7,712 nucleotides of DNA from Candidatus Scatosoma pullistercoris (GCA_018714725.1 DVMZ01000005.1:1-7712), one strand, 5' to 3'. Shown: positions 1 to 6,148, numbered from the stretch's first letter. Translations and numbers: made by a program. The notes: generated by a model from the letters alone, not told the origin.

Positions 1-1014
1 GCCCAGCATATTGGTCAGCTCGCCGATCTTCTGCGCATAGGCAATCGGCTGATTGAAGGGATAGGAAAAGTTATGCGAACACAGAATGGAGACGTTTGTG
101 TTGTCCGATTTGAAATCCTTATAGCTGTGTCCGTTGACGACGGCGAGATTGTTGTCGTAGTTTTCCTGAGACACGAATCCGCCGGGGTTCTGGCAGAAAG
201 TGCGCACTTTGTTCTTGAAGGGCTTGGGATAGCCGATGAGTTTGGATTCGTACAGCACCTTGTTCACCGTCTCCATCACTTCGTTGCGGACCTCGACGCG
301 CACGCCGATGTCCACGGTGCTGGGCACATGCTCGACGCCGTACTTTTCGCAAAGTTTTTCCAGCCAGTCCGCCCCTCTGCGCCCGGTCGCCACAACCGTA
401 TCCGCCGCAAAGATGTCAAAGCTCTTGCTTCCGTCCGCCTTGGTCACGGACACGCCTTTGCAGGCGCCGTCCTCGATGATCAGCGTGTTGCATTCGTAGT
501 CGAACAGAATCTCCACGCCCTTTTCGAGGAGATATTTTTCGATCGAAAGATAGATGCTCTGCGCCTTTTCCGTGCCCATGTGGCGGATGGGGCAATCCAC
601 CAGTTTCAGCCCCGCCTGAATGGCGCGCTTGCGGATTTCCTTGACCGCATCGCCGCCGTCCAGCCCCTCAATATGCTCGTCCGCGCCGAATTCGAGATAA
701 ATCTTGTCAGTGTAATCGATCGTCTCCTGCGCCAGAGTCTCCCCGATCAGCTGGGGAAGATCGCCGCCCACTTCACAGCTTAAAGAGAGTTTCCCGTCCG
801 AAAACGCACCCGCGCCCGAAAACCCCGTCGTGATATGGCAATAGGGCTTGCAATTCATACATTTCTGCGTTTTTACCTTGGGGCAATGCCGGTTTTCCAC
901 CGATTTCCCCTTTTCCACAATGATGATCTTCTTTTTGCTTCCGTTGCGGAGCATTTCAATCGCCGTAAAAATCCCCGCAGGGCCTGCCCCTACAATCACC
1001 ACATCCGTTTTCAT
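1..1014 (-). CDS. FAD-dependent dehydrogenase, COG2509 family (3' end outside window)
   Basis: The frame reads from an ATG at 1014 to base 1 without a stop: 338 codons, with the C-terminus missing. The N-terminus is a Rossmann FAD-binding fold with GAGPAG at residues 9-14, ending in EK near 34-35, where the ribose-binding acid is expected. A cysteine cluster follows (C44, C52, C55, C59), then the stretch GFSGAGAFSDGKLSL (64-78). That stretch is the hallmark I associate with COG2509, uncharacterised NAD(P)/FAD-dependent dehydrogenases. A second nucleotide-binding element, VVATGRRG, lies near residue 207. Family members are usually about 460-530 residues, so roughly a third is likely missing. 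A GGGAGGAA ribosome binding site 6 nt upstream supports the start. It has its own consensus promoter about 350 bp upstream. The protein is cytosolic by appearance (no signal peptide or membrane segment). Substrate and electron partner are unknown. Family assignment is good; physiological role is not inferable. Confidence 0.9.
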   Translation of the reverse strand, partial: MKTDVVIVGAGPAGIFTAIEMLRNGSKKKIIIVEKGKSVENRHCPKVKTQKCMNCKPYCHITTGFSGAGAFSDGKLSLSCEVGGDLPQLIGETLAQETIDYTDKIYLEFGADEHIEGLDGGDAVKEIRKRAIQAGLKLVDCPIRHMGTEKAQSIYLSIEKYLLEKGVEILFDYECNTLIIEDGACKGVSVTKADGSKSFDIFAADTVVATGRRGADWLEKLCEKYGVEHVPSTVDIGVRVEVRNEVMETVNKVLYESKLIGYPKPFKNKVRTFCQNPGGFVSQENYDNNLAVVNGHSYKDFKSDNTNVSILCSHNFSYPFNQPIAYAQKIGELTNMLG

Positions 1015-1020
1015 GTCCTG

Positions 1021-1028
1021 TTCCTCCC
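1021..1028 (-). promoter_or_regulatory. Ribosome binding site of the FAD dehydrogenase
   Basis: On the minus strand GGGAGGAA lies 6 nt upstream of the ATG at 1014. It fixes the start of the oxidoreductase, whose glycine-rich FAD motif begins only eight residues later. Confidence 0.8.
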
Positions 1029-1221
1029 GTGTTTTCGGTTTGGCTTTTTTATTTCTGCCTCATTGTTTTTCAGTCCTTGTTTTTCGGTCCGTCCGGTTTT
1101 ATCGACGGCTGTTTTCGCTTTTACGCCGGTTTTCCGGTTTTTTTGATTTGCCGCTCCGGGCTCGCCCGCCGCGCTCTTCCCGCCATAAAAGCCGCCGGAA
1201 GAAAAATACTGCCTTCCGCAC

Positions 1222-1281
1222 AAAAAAACCGCCCGATCGATATGCTCCGAAGTTTTTTTCTTCGGTCAACCGAATCAGCGG
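1222..1281 (-). terminator. Candidate attenuator terminator in the leader
   Basis: In the minus-strand RNA an outer stem pairs CCGCTGATT (1281-1273) with GATCGGGCGG (1238-1229), with one bulged G and two wobble pairs. Seven U residues follow at once (1228-1222). Inside the loop sits a second hairpin with arms CCGAAG and CTTCGG around A7 (1247-1265). A competing hairpin, TTCGGT/ACCGAA (1261-1274), shares an arm with both, so the conformations exclude one another. That is the usual logic of an attenuator. The outer stem is imperfect, so strength is uncertain. A terminator here would lie about 135 nt after the predicted start site. Confidence 0.45.
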
Positions 1282-1363
1282 CTGTTTTTAAGGAATGTTT
1301 TCGCGGCAGAATCCGTGTCCCGGGACTGCCTTTTCGTCCCTGTCCGTTTTCCCGAACGCATTC

Positions 1364-1391
1364 ATTATATCATATTTTCTGCGTTTGTCAA
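1364..1391 (-). promoter_or_regulatory. Consensus sigma-A promoter upstream of the FAD dehydrogenase
   Basis: Reading the minus strand, TTGACA (1391-1386) and TATAAT (1369-1364) both match the sigma-70/sigma-A consensus exactly and are separated by 16 bp. Transcription would start near 1357. It lies 75 bp after the stop of the PhnP-like gene and drives the FAD dehydrogenase independently of the upstream operon. I see no clear intrinsic terminator between 1392 and 1465, so readthrough from the operon is also possible. Confidence 0.85.
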
Positions 1392-1465
1392 GTTAAAAGA
1401 CATGTTTTCACGCAGTTTTCACTTTTTTTCGTCTCTGTTTGCCCTTTTCCCGCCCATTCGCGTGC

Positions 1466-2287
1466 TCAGAATTCAATTTCCAGGCCGTCATAGGAAACGA
1501 TGATGCCGTAAGGCCGGGCGGCCGCAACCAGTTCCTCATAAGTAGCGCCGCCGTTGTGCGAAAAATGATTGATCACTTTCACCGTACGGCCGTCGACTAT
1601 GCCCGCTTTTTCCATGCTTTCAAGCACTTCCAGACAGGTATCGAGGCACATATGCCCCTTTCGCATACCGCTTACCAGCCCGCCGGTGCAGTCGAGGGAA
1701 ATCAGATCCAGCCTGCCCGCCGCCGCCAGCCTTTCAAAGCTCTTTTCGGACAGAACGCCCGTATCATGGCCGTAAAAAAGACTTTTTCCGTCCGCGGAAA
1801 TTCGATAGACGAGCGGCGAAGAATCGGGCGCATGACTGGCCGGAAGCGCCAGCACACCGTATCTCCCCGCCGTAAACTCATCAAAAGGAGACACTTTCGT
1901 CGCGTCCGCCGCCCTTTTCATTGAGGACCGCCGCACAAGCGCATCGATCCGGCGATAAGCGTCCTCCGCGGCATAATAATGCAAAGTGCGTTCATAGCCG
2001 TGGCAATAGCCGTCGGCGGCCATTTCCATATCCTCCGGATAGAAATGATCGGAATGGCTGTGCGTAATGAGGCAGCAATCAATTTTTGACCAATCAAAAC
2101 CAAACCGCTGAAAATGCCAGAGGGTATCCGGCGGAAAGTCCAGAAGCAGATCGTCGTTGACCAGCGCCTGAGAGCGGGAACGGAGATTGCGGCCGCCCGC
2201 CCGGCGGCTCTTTTCGCAGGTTTCGCAACGGCAGAACAATCCGGGGATTCCCTCGTATGCCGCCGTGCCCAGATACTTTATTTTCAA
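1466..2287 (-). CDS. MBL-fold metallohydrolase, PhnP-like
   Basis: This 273-residue protein has the metallo-beta-lactamase fold signature THSHSDHF with H76, H78, D80 and H81. Later metal ligands are H152 (SHAPD), D175 (GHDTG) and H241 in NHFSHNG. The N-terminus, GTAAYEGIPGLFCRCETC (7-24), resembles PhnP and PqqB, including the C19/C21/C24 cluster that binds a structural zinc in PhnP. PhnP opens 5-phosphoribosyl 1,2-cyclic phosphate in phosphonate breakdown. No phosphonate genes are present here, so that substrate should not be assumed; a cyclic phosphate or other phosphodiester is a reasonable guess. The start is TTG at 2287 with AGGAGG 7 nt upstream; no better ATG precedes the motif-bearing N-terminus. 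It overlaps the upstream membrane-protein gene by 4 bp (TTGA), pointing to translational coupling. It is the last gene of the operon and is cytosolic. A related gene lies at the right edge of the window. Confidence 0.88.
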   Translation of the reverse strand: MKIKYLGTAAYEGIPGLFCRCETCEKSRRAGGRNLRSRSQALVNDDLLLDFPPDTLWHFQRFGFDWSKIDCCLITHSHSDHFYPEDMEMAADGYCHGYERTLHYYAAEDAYRRIDALVRRSSMKRAADATKVSPFDEFTAGRYGVLALPASHAPDSSPLVYRISADGKSLFYGHDTGVLSEKSFERLAAAGRLDLISLDCTGGLVSGMRKGHMCLDTCLEVLESMEKAGIVDGRTVKVINHFSHNGGATYEELVAAARPYGIIVSYDGLEIEF

Positions 2288-3093
2288 CGTCTCTCCTCCT
2301 TCGGAACAACTTCCGGTTCCGGATTTTGCCTGTCCTCGCTCCCGTAGTCCGGAAACGCTTCCCGGGGCGCAATTTCCGCGCCGGCCGATTCGGGCACCCC
2401 CGTTTCTTCCGCCGTCTGTCCGGCTTCCGCCTGTCCGGATACGGCATTTGCCCCCGTTTCCGTCTTTTCGGATACGGCGCTCGCCGCTTCCCTGCCCTGC
2501 TCTTCCTCTTTTTTTGCCGCCCGAAGCGCCTTTCGTTCGTTGGCCGCGTACAGAATTTTCAGCTTATAAAAATTATAGCGGAGAATGAACACGGAAGGGA
2601 GATTGAGCAGGATATTGGCGATCGCCACCGGAAGGCCGAGGCAATACCAATAGCGGAGAGGAAAGAAAAAGATGACCAGAAAGCCCACAAACAAACCGAC
2701 AAAATGGATCACTTCGCCATAAGCCGCTTCCAGCATGTACCGTTCGAGATATGCGTTGTTTTTCGGGTCCGCGATGTGATTTTTATGAAAGTCCGTGAAC
2801 TGGCCGAGTTCGGGAATCTTGTCCTTCCATTTCCGGATTTTCAGCTTTTCGTAGAACTTCTTTTCCCGCGCGGAAGCGCAAAAGATTTTTTTATCGTGCG
2901 CAAACCACTTTGCAGGCAGGCGCCGGATAAGGAAGGCGAACAGCCCGTCCACGGCAATGGCGGCGACCGCCGCCAATACGCTCAGCCCCAACACCGGCCA
3001 AAGTCCCAAGGACGCCATCGGGGAGGGCAACAGCAGATTGCCCGCCGTCAGAAGCGCCACGCAGACAAAAATTACGGACAGGTACAGTGTCAT
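2284..3093 (-). CDS. CrtO-like integral membrane acyltransferase family protein
   Basis: This 269-residue protein has two N-terminal hydrophobic segments (about 3-23 and 30-57), a conserved soluble block, two more hydrophobic segments (about 128-147 and 149-170) and a long charged tail (186-269). The block REKKFYEKLKIRKWKDKIP (76-94), then E127 and H130 in GEVIHF, NLPSVFILRYN (164-174) and the following basic stretch, line up from memory with staphylococcal CrtO. CrtO is the glycosyl-4,4'-diaponeurosporenoate acyltransferase that finishes staphyloxanthin. Known CrtO proteins are about 165 residues; here the N-terminal membrane segments and the A/E/G-rich tail of about 80 residues are extra. 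No carotenoid genes are visible, so the acyl acceptor is probably another glycolipid or envelope compound. The ATG at 3093 overlaps the stop of the acyltransferase gene (ATGA), and its own stop overlaps the next start. Membrane location is well supported; the reaction is inferred. Confidence 0.75.
   Translation of the reverse strand: MTLYLSVIFVCVALLTAGNLLLPSPMASLGLWPVLGLSVLAAVAAIAVDGLFAFLIRRLPAKWFAHDKKIFCASAREKKFYEKLKIRKWKDKIPELGQFTDFHKNHIADPKNNAYLERYMLEAAYGEVIHFVGLFVGFLVIFFFPLRYWYCLGLPVAIANILLNLPSVFILRYNFYKLKILYAANERKALRAAKKEEEQGREAASAVSEKTETGANAVSGQAEAGQTAEETGVPESAGAEIAPREAFPDYGSEDRQNPEPEVVPKEERR
2295..2300 (-). promoter_or_regulatory. Ribosome binding site that decides a TTG start
   Basis: AGGAGG on the minus strand lies inside the end of the upstream gene, 7 nt before the TTG at 2287. 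No ATG or GTG fits this site, and the conserved N-terminus of the hydrolase begins at once, so TTG is the real start. Confidence 0.8.
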
Positions 3094-4088
3094 GCCTCTC
3101 GTTCCTCCGTTCCGCCCCCGATCGGATTTCCGGAAACCGGCTCCGGCTCTTTTCCGGCAGGCGTTTCGCCGCTCCCCGCTTTTTCCGTCTCCGCCGCGTC
3201 GGTCCCGGAAACTTTCCCGGCTTTTGCGGCATCCGCGGGCTTGGTTTCCACGCCGGGACCGTAATCGAGCGCAATGCCGTAAACTTCCTCGTATTTTTCT
3301 TTCCAGAGCCGGTAATTCTCCTCTTTCATCTTTTCGGCCGCGGCCTTTTCGCTCAGAGAGGGATCGGGATAAATCGGAGGCAGGATGTGCAGAGAATAAA
3401 TCTGACGGGGGTAGCCGTTTTCATCGAGGTCCTCCGCGTCCCGCATCGTGATCAGCGTCGGCAACACGGGCACTCCGGCACGCACCGCCATGCGGAAAGC
3501 GCCCGGTTTCAGGGGCCGGGGTTTGCGATAGTTCCACCACATCCCCTGTTCGGGATAGACGAGCACCGTCTCCCCGCGTTTCAGAAGGGTATCGACGGCG
3601 GACAGGAAATTGATCATCGTGCGCGGATGCGAAGAAAGCGGCAAGGTGTCGCAATGGCGGAACAAAAATCCGTACAATCCCGGGAAATTGGTGAAATTCC
3701 CCTCCCGGATCACCTTATACAGCCGCTGTTTGCGCAAAGAACCGCGAATCGCATTGAACAATATGTAATTATCATAGGCGGAAAAATGATTGCAGGTAAT
3801 AACGGCGCCGCCGCCGAGGGCGGAGAGATACTCCCTGCCCTCGACGGCTTCCGTTTCGATGATTCCCTTTTTCACCAGTTTTCCGAAAAACCGGTCTCCT
3901 GCCCGGTTGGCAATCCGACGCAGGAATTTATTGATCGGCTTCTTCGTGAGATAATCCACTTTGTCCGGCAACAGAACGGGCGCGGGCGGATCGTTCTCCA
4001 CATCCTCGTCAAACCGGCGTTCCCGCTCGTACTGCGCGATTCTTTCCAACACCTCCCGACGACCGGGAGAGACTTTCGACAAATCCAT
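3090..4088 (-). CDS. PlsC-like lysophospholipid acyltransferase (LPLAT/AGPAT superfamily)
   Basis: This 332-residue protein has the acyltransferase motif I as NHFSAYD, a canonical H-x4-D (H101, D106). Motif III appears as YPEQGMWW (E180) in place of the usual FPEGTRS, and motif IV as VPVLP (206-210). These belong to the family that moves acyl chains from acyl-ACP or acyl-CoA to lysophosphatidate or similar acceptors at the inner face of the membrane. It differs from housekeeping PlsC (about 200-250 residues). It has an N-terminal extension of about 60 residues, a variant motif III, and a disordered P/A/E/G/T-rich tail (about 280-332). The divergent motif III suggests an acceptor other than lysophosphatidate. 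The ATG at 4088 has AAGGAAA about 5 nt upstream. It follows the glycosyltransferase after 52 bp and overlaps the next gene by 4 bp. Superfamily is secure; substrate is unknown. Confidence 0.87.
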   Translation of the reverse strand: MDLSKVSPGRREVLERIAQYERERRFDEDVENDPPAPVLLPDKVDYLTKKPINKFLRRIANRAGDRFFGKLVKKGIIETEAVEGREYLSALGGGAVITCNHFSAYDNYILFNAIRGSLRKQRLYKVIREGNFTNFPGLYGFLFRHCDTLPLSSHPRTMINFLSAVDTLLKRGETVLVYPEQGMWWNYRKPRPLKPGAFRMAVRAGVPVLPTLITMRDAEDLDENGYPRQIYSLHILPPIYPDPSLSEKAAAEKMKEENYRLWKEKYEEVYGIALDYGPGVETKPADAAKAGKVSGTDAAETEKAGSGETPAGKEPEPVSGNPIGGGTEEREA

Positions 4089-4140
4089 GGTGCTTTCCTT
4101 TCAGGTGACAAAACCCGCTTTTTTGTACTTTTCCTGGTTT

Positions 4141-5256
4141 TTATTCGGCGGAATCGATTTTTCCGTAGCGCTTTCCGTATACCTTGAAATATCTGTCCGG
4201 CCGTTCCGTCTCGCTCCGCGCAAGCGCCTGGAGAGAGGATTCGCAGGACATATCCCTCCGCATATTCTCCATGGAGAAATTCTCGAAAATGCCGCGGATC
4301 ACCGGATAAAATTCCGTCTTTTCCGCATATTCCCAAAAATACTCCTGATAGGGAATGTCCGCATAATGCCAGGGTTTCCAGGTCATGCCGTAATGCACGA
4401 TCCTGAGATCCTCGCGGTCGAGCTTATCTTTGGACACGGGAAATTTATTCCACGCCCGGGGCAATTGAAGCACCCGGTCCTGACAGAGTACATTCAGATA
4501 ATCTTCGTCCTGAATGACCGTAAATTTATATTTGCGGAGCAGGTCGGCGAATTTTTCGTAGAATCCCTCTTCGCGGAAGCTCTTGAGATTCATCAAAATC
4601 ACGCCGGCGTTGAAGAACATATCGGGATTGAGCCCGTCCACTTCCCGGACGTACTGCTTATAGACCTCGAAACTGTTCACACCTTCGCAAGGAGCGCCGC
4701 CGATGAGATTGTCACCGAGGTCATACCCGTACAGCGCGCTGATATCCCCGAGAACGACCAGATCGCAATCCAGATACAGCGCTTTGTCGTACTGCGGGAA
4801 CATCCCGGCGATGAAAATCCGGAAATAGGTGGTGCAGGTATAATAATCGCGCATATGCAACAGCGAAGAAATGGTTTCCAGCCGCTCGGTGACATCCACG
4901 AAAGACACTTCAAAGCCCTCTTCCGAATAGCGGAGTATTTTCTCCTCATACTCGGGATTGACGCCCGAATGCAATACATAAATTTTATAGAGATATTCTT
5001 TCGAGGAATTTTCCCGAAGGGATTCCAGCGTGACGGCGAGGAAGGGCAGATAGTTGTCGTCCGTGGCAAAAAAGATGGGAATCACCCCTTTGTTGCGCTC
5101 TTTTGTCGCCGCCCCCGCTTTTCCGGCAACGGAAGCCCCCGTTCGGGTGCGGGCGGGAGTGAAAATCGCCGTATCGGCCTCTCCCCAGCCCCTTCTCTTC
5201 AAAAGCAACATTTCCTCTTCGGGAAGTCCCGAAGTCATGAGAATGGATTCTTTCAT
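4141..5256 (-). CDS. Glycosyltransferase family 8 protein
   Basis: This 371-residue protein has the GT8 layout. The nucleotide-sugar fold opens with IPIFFATDDNYLPFLAVTL (59-77). The metal-binding DxD is in LYLDCDLVVLGDI (160-172; D163, D165). FFNAGVILMNL (214-224), QDEDYLN (249-255) and HYGMTWKPW (288-296) follow, the last being the conserved HxxGxxKPW-type element that contacts the diphosphate. GT8 enzymes are retaining transferases that use UDP-glucose, UDP-galactose or related donors for lipopolysaccharide, teichoic-acid or glycolipid assembly. No membrane segment is seen. The start at 5256 is chosen because AAGGAG lies 10 nt upstream; an in-frame ATG at 5370 has no ribosome binding site and falls at the predicted transcription start. 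Even so, about 56 residues precede the fold and look disordered. First gene of the operon; the sugar and acceptor are unknown, but two acyltransferase-type neighbours point to a lipid-linked product. Confidence 0.9.
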   Translation of the reverse strand: MKESILMTSGLPEEEMLLLKRRGWGEADTAIFTPARTRTGASVAGKAGAATKERNKGVIPIFFATDDNYLPFLAVTLESLRENSSKEYLYKIYVLHSGVNPEYEEKILRYSEEGFEVSFVDVTERLETISSLLHMRDYYTCTTYFRIFIAGMFPQYDKALYLDCDLVVLGDISALYGYDLGDNLIGGAPCEGVNSFEVYKQYVREVDGLNPDMFFNAGVILMNLKSFREEGFYEKFADLLRKYKFTVIQDEDYLNVLCQDRVLQLPRAWNKFPVSKDKLDREDLRIVHYGMTWKPWHYADIPYQEYFWEYAEKTEFYPVIRGIFENFSMENMRRDMSCESSLQALARSETERPDRYFKVYGKRYGKIDSAE

Positions 5257-5266
5257 TTTTTGATTA

Positions 5267-5272
5267 CTCCTT
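5267..5272 (-). promoter_or_regulatory. Ribosome binding site of the GT8 gene
   Basis: AAGGAG on the minus strand lies 10 nt before the ATG at 5256. It favours this start over the in-frame ATG at 5370, which is preceded by A/T-rich bases with no purine-rich site. Confidence 0.7.
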
Positions 5273-5372
5273 AATTCAGTCCTTTCCGGCTCCGCACAGC
5301 CGCCCTCCGGCATATGGTCATGCCTTTCTTCCCCGGCAGTCCGGACAGGCCTGTTTCCGTTCACTGTCATTT

Positions 5373-5401
5373 ATTTTACCGCCTTTCCGCGAAAAATTCA
5401 A
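5373..5401 (-). promoter_or_regulatory. Predicted sigma-A promoter of the GT8-acyltransferase operon
   Basis: On the minus strand TTGAAT (5401-5396, 4 of 6 consensus) and TAAAAT (5378-5373, 5 of 6) are 17 bp apart. Transcription would start near 5366, giving a leader of about 110 nt that includes a small hairpin (GGCAT/ATGCC, 5309-5324). The weak -35 box next to a phased repeat array is what an activator-dependent promoter would look like. Confidence 0.65.
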
Positions 5402-5470
5402 CCTACTCCGCGCCTTTGTCTCTCTACTCGGAAAAACGGGCATTCTACCGCCTTTCACCTTGATTCTACC
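5402..5470 (-). repeat. Four CTAC/GTAG repeats with exact 21-bp spacing upstream of the operon promoter
   Basis: CTAC occurs on the plus strand at 5403, 5424, 5445 and 5466, so three successive steps are exactly 21 bp, two turns of the helix. In the direction of transcription the units begin GTAGAATC, GTAGAATG, GTAGAGAG and GTAGGTTG. The nearest unit abuts the -35 box. The bases between are not conserved, which argues against simple tandem duplication and for spaced protein-binding sites on one face of the DNA. A related sequence overlaps the -10 region: the minus-strand 15-mer GAAAGGCGGTAGAAT (5456-5442) recurs with one change at 5387-5373. I do not recognise the motif as that of a known regulator. 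Confidence 0.6.
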
Positions 5471-6142
5471 TGTCTTTCGCCCGGCCTCCGGCGGCAGACG
5501 GATCGCACGCAAGGGCTTTCCGCCTCTCTGACAATATGCCTTTCCGCCCGTTCCGGATTGTTTCCGAACGGAAGCGCTTTCGCCGCCCTTTCCCGAAAAT
5601 CCGCCGCCAGGATTTTCCGACCGACGTTTCCCGCCCCTCTCCGAAAAACGCTTGTTTCCGGACAAATTTCCTCCTTCCCGCTTCAACGCCCCTAATCTTT
5701 TCCGGTTTTCTTTTCCTTCTCCGATTCGCCCGGATTTTGCCGTTTTTATCTGTTTTTACCCCGCTTTTGTCCGTTTTCGGGCCTTTTTCCGTCCGGAAGC
5801 TCTTTTTGTCTCCCCGATCTTTTCATAGCAATTTTTCCGGCCCGCACTTCGCGACTCTTTATTATTTTCCACAAAGACTCCGCGAAAACGGGCCCGCACG
5901 ACGGCGAATTTCCGCCCGCATTTTTCGCCCGGACCGACCGCTCCGCGGCCGTGTCTGTTTGATTGCGCCCTCTTCCGAATCCCTTTTCCTCTTTCTTTTC
6001 CCGCCGTCATGTTTCCGGATTTTCGCGCCCGCTCCCGATCGTTCTCTTTCCCCTCTCTCCACCCGTTTTTTTATCCGGGTAGAGAAAAACAGGCAATTCT
6101 ACTGTCAGTAGAGTCCGTTTTTTGCCTTTTTCTACTCTCGGT
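5471..6142 (-). other. Purine-rich untranslated tract between two promoters; candidate long leader or noncoding RNA
   Basis: This stretch follows a strong promoter yet shows no credible gene on either strand. Minus-strand frames (for example 6010-5756 and 5686-5471 onward) encode biased K/R/G/E-rich sequences without recognisable domains. Plus-strand frames are F/P/R/S-rich mirrors of the same bias. The minus strand is rich in short CGGAAA-like words. A hairpin of about 11 bp with one mismatch is possible at 5850-5885. I see no intrinsic terminator before the operon promoter. The tract could be an exceptionally long leader of the GT8 operon, an independent RNA, or decayed sequence. Confidence 0.4.
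6056..6135 (-). promoter_or_regulatory. Nested inverted repeats just downstream of a strong promoter
   Basis: A perfect palindrome, TCTACTGTCAGTAGA (6098-6112), is flanked by longer complementary arms (6079-6096 with 6122-6135, sharing GGCAA/TTGCC, an A/T run and GTAGA/TCTAC). Together they make a cruciform-like element starting a few bases into the transcript. A second stem pairs 6076-6085 with 6056-6065 (10 bp, one G-U) around an A-rich loop. It shares bases 6079-6085 with the outer arm, so the two folds compete. The palindrome could be a repressor site on DNA; the nested arms could act as RNA structure. Confidence 0.5.
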
Positions 6143-6148
6143 ATACCT

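Larger units (their letters stand above)
1015..1357 (-). promoter_or_regulatory. Long structured 5' leader of the FAD dehydrogenase
   Basis: From the predicted transcription start (about 1357) to the ATG there are about 340 nt without a credible gene. The first part can form local hairpins, for example GGGAC...GTCCC near 1322-1341 and a GGCAG...CTGCC pairing near 1305-1331. The middle part holds a terminator-like element (1222-1281, listed separately). The rest, 1029-1221, is purine-rich in the transcript and shows little clear structure. I compared it by eye with the riboswitch and T-box consensus patterns I know and found no match. A 70-codon GTG-started frame spans 1223-1011, but it has no ribosome binding site and a biased basic composition. 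The leader could be an attenuator, could release a short RNA of about 135 nt, or could just be a long untranslated region. Confidence 0.5.

Noticed and set aside
1011..1223. A 70-codon leader frame overlapping the dehydrogenase start
   Set aside because: It begins at a GTG directly after the U7 run with no ribosome binding site and has a biased basic composition.
2284..3093. Naming the membrane protein crtO and inferring staphyloxanthin synthesis
   Set aside because: Similarity is at family level, the protein is about 100 residues longer, and no carotenoid genes are in view.
4089..4140. Possible terminator between the GT8 and PlsC-like genes
   Set aside because: Only AAAACC/GGTTTT with a 19-nt loop can pair; too weak, so the genes are treated as one operon.
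3087..4187. A plus-strand open frame of 366 codons
   Set aside because: It lies opposite the PlsC-like gene, which has intact catalytic motifs and a ribosome binding site; the plus-strand product has no recognisable motif.
3961..5274. A plus-strand open frame of 437 codons
   Set aside because: It mirrors the GT8 gene, whose DxD and other family motifs are clear on the minus strand.
5318..5686. A minus-strand frame of 122 codons starting at TTG, with AGGAGG a few bases inside the frame
   Set aside because: The product is a basic, G/R/K/E-rich sequence without hydrophobic core; it runs through the repeat array and the operon promoter, so a gene here is unlikely.
5756..6010. A minus-strand frame of 84 codons
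   Set aside because: K/R-rich product, weak upstream site and no recognisable motif; consistent with purine-rich non-coding DNA.
5536..6111. A plus-strand open frame of 191 codons in the gene-free region
   Set aside because: F/P/R/S-rich product explained by pyrimidine-rich DNA, no ribosome binding site, no domain.
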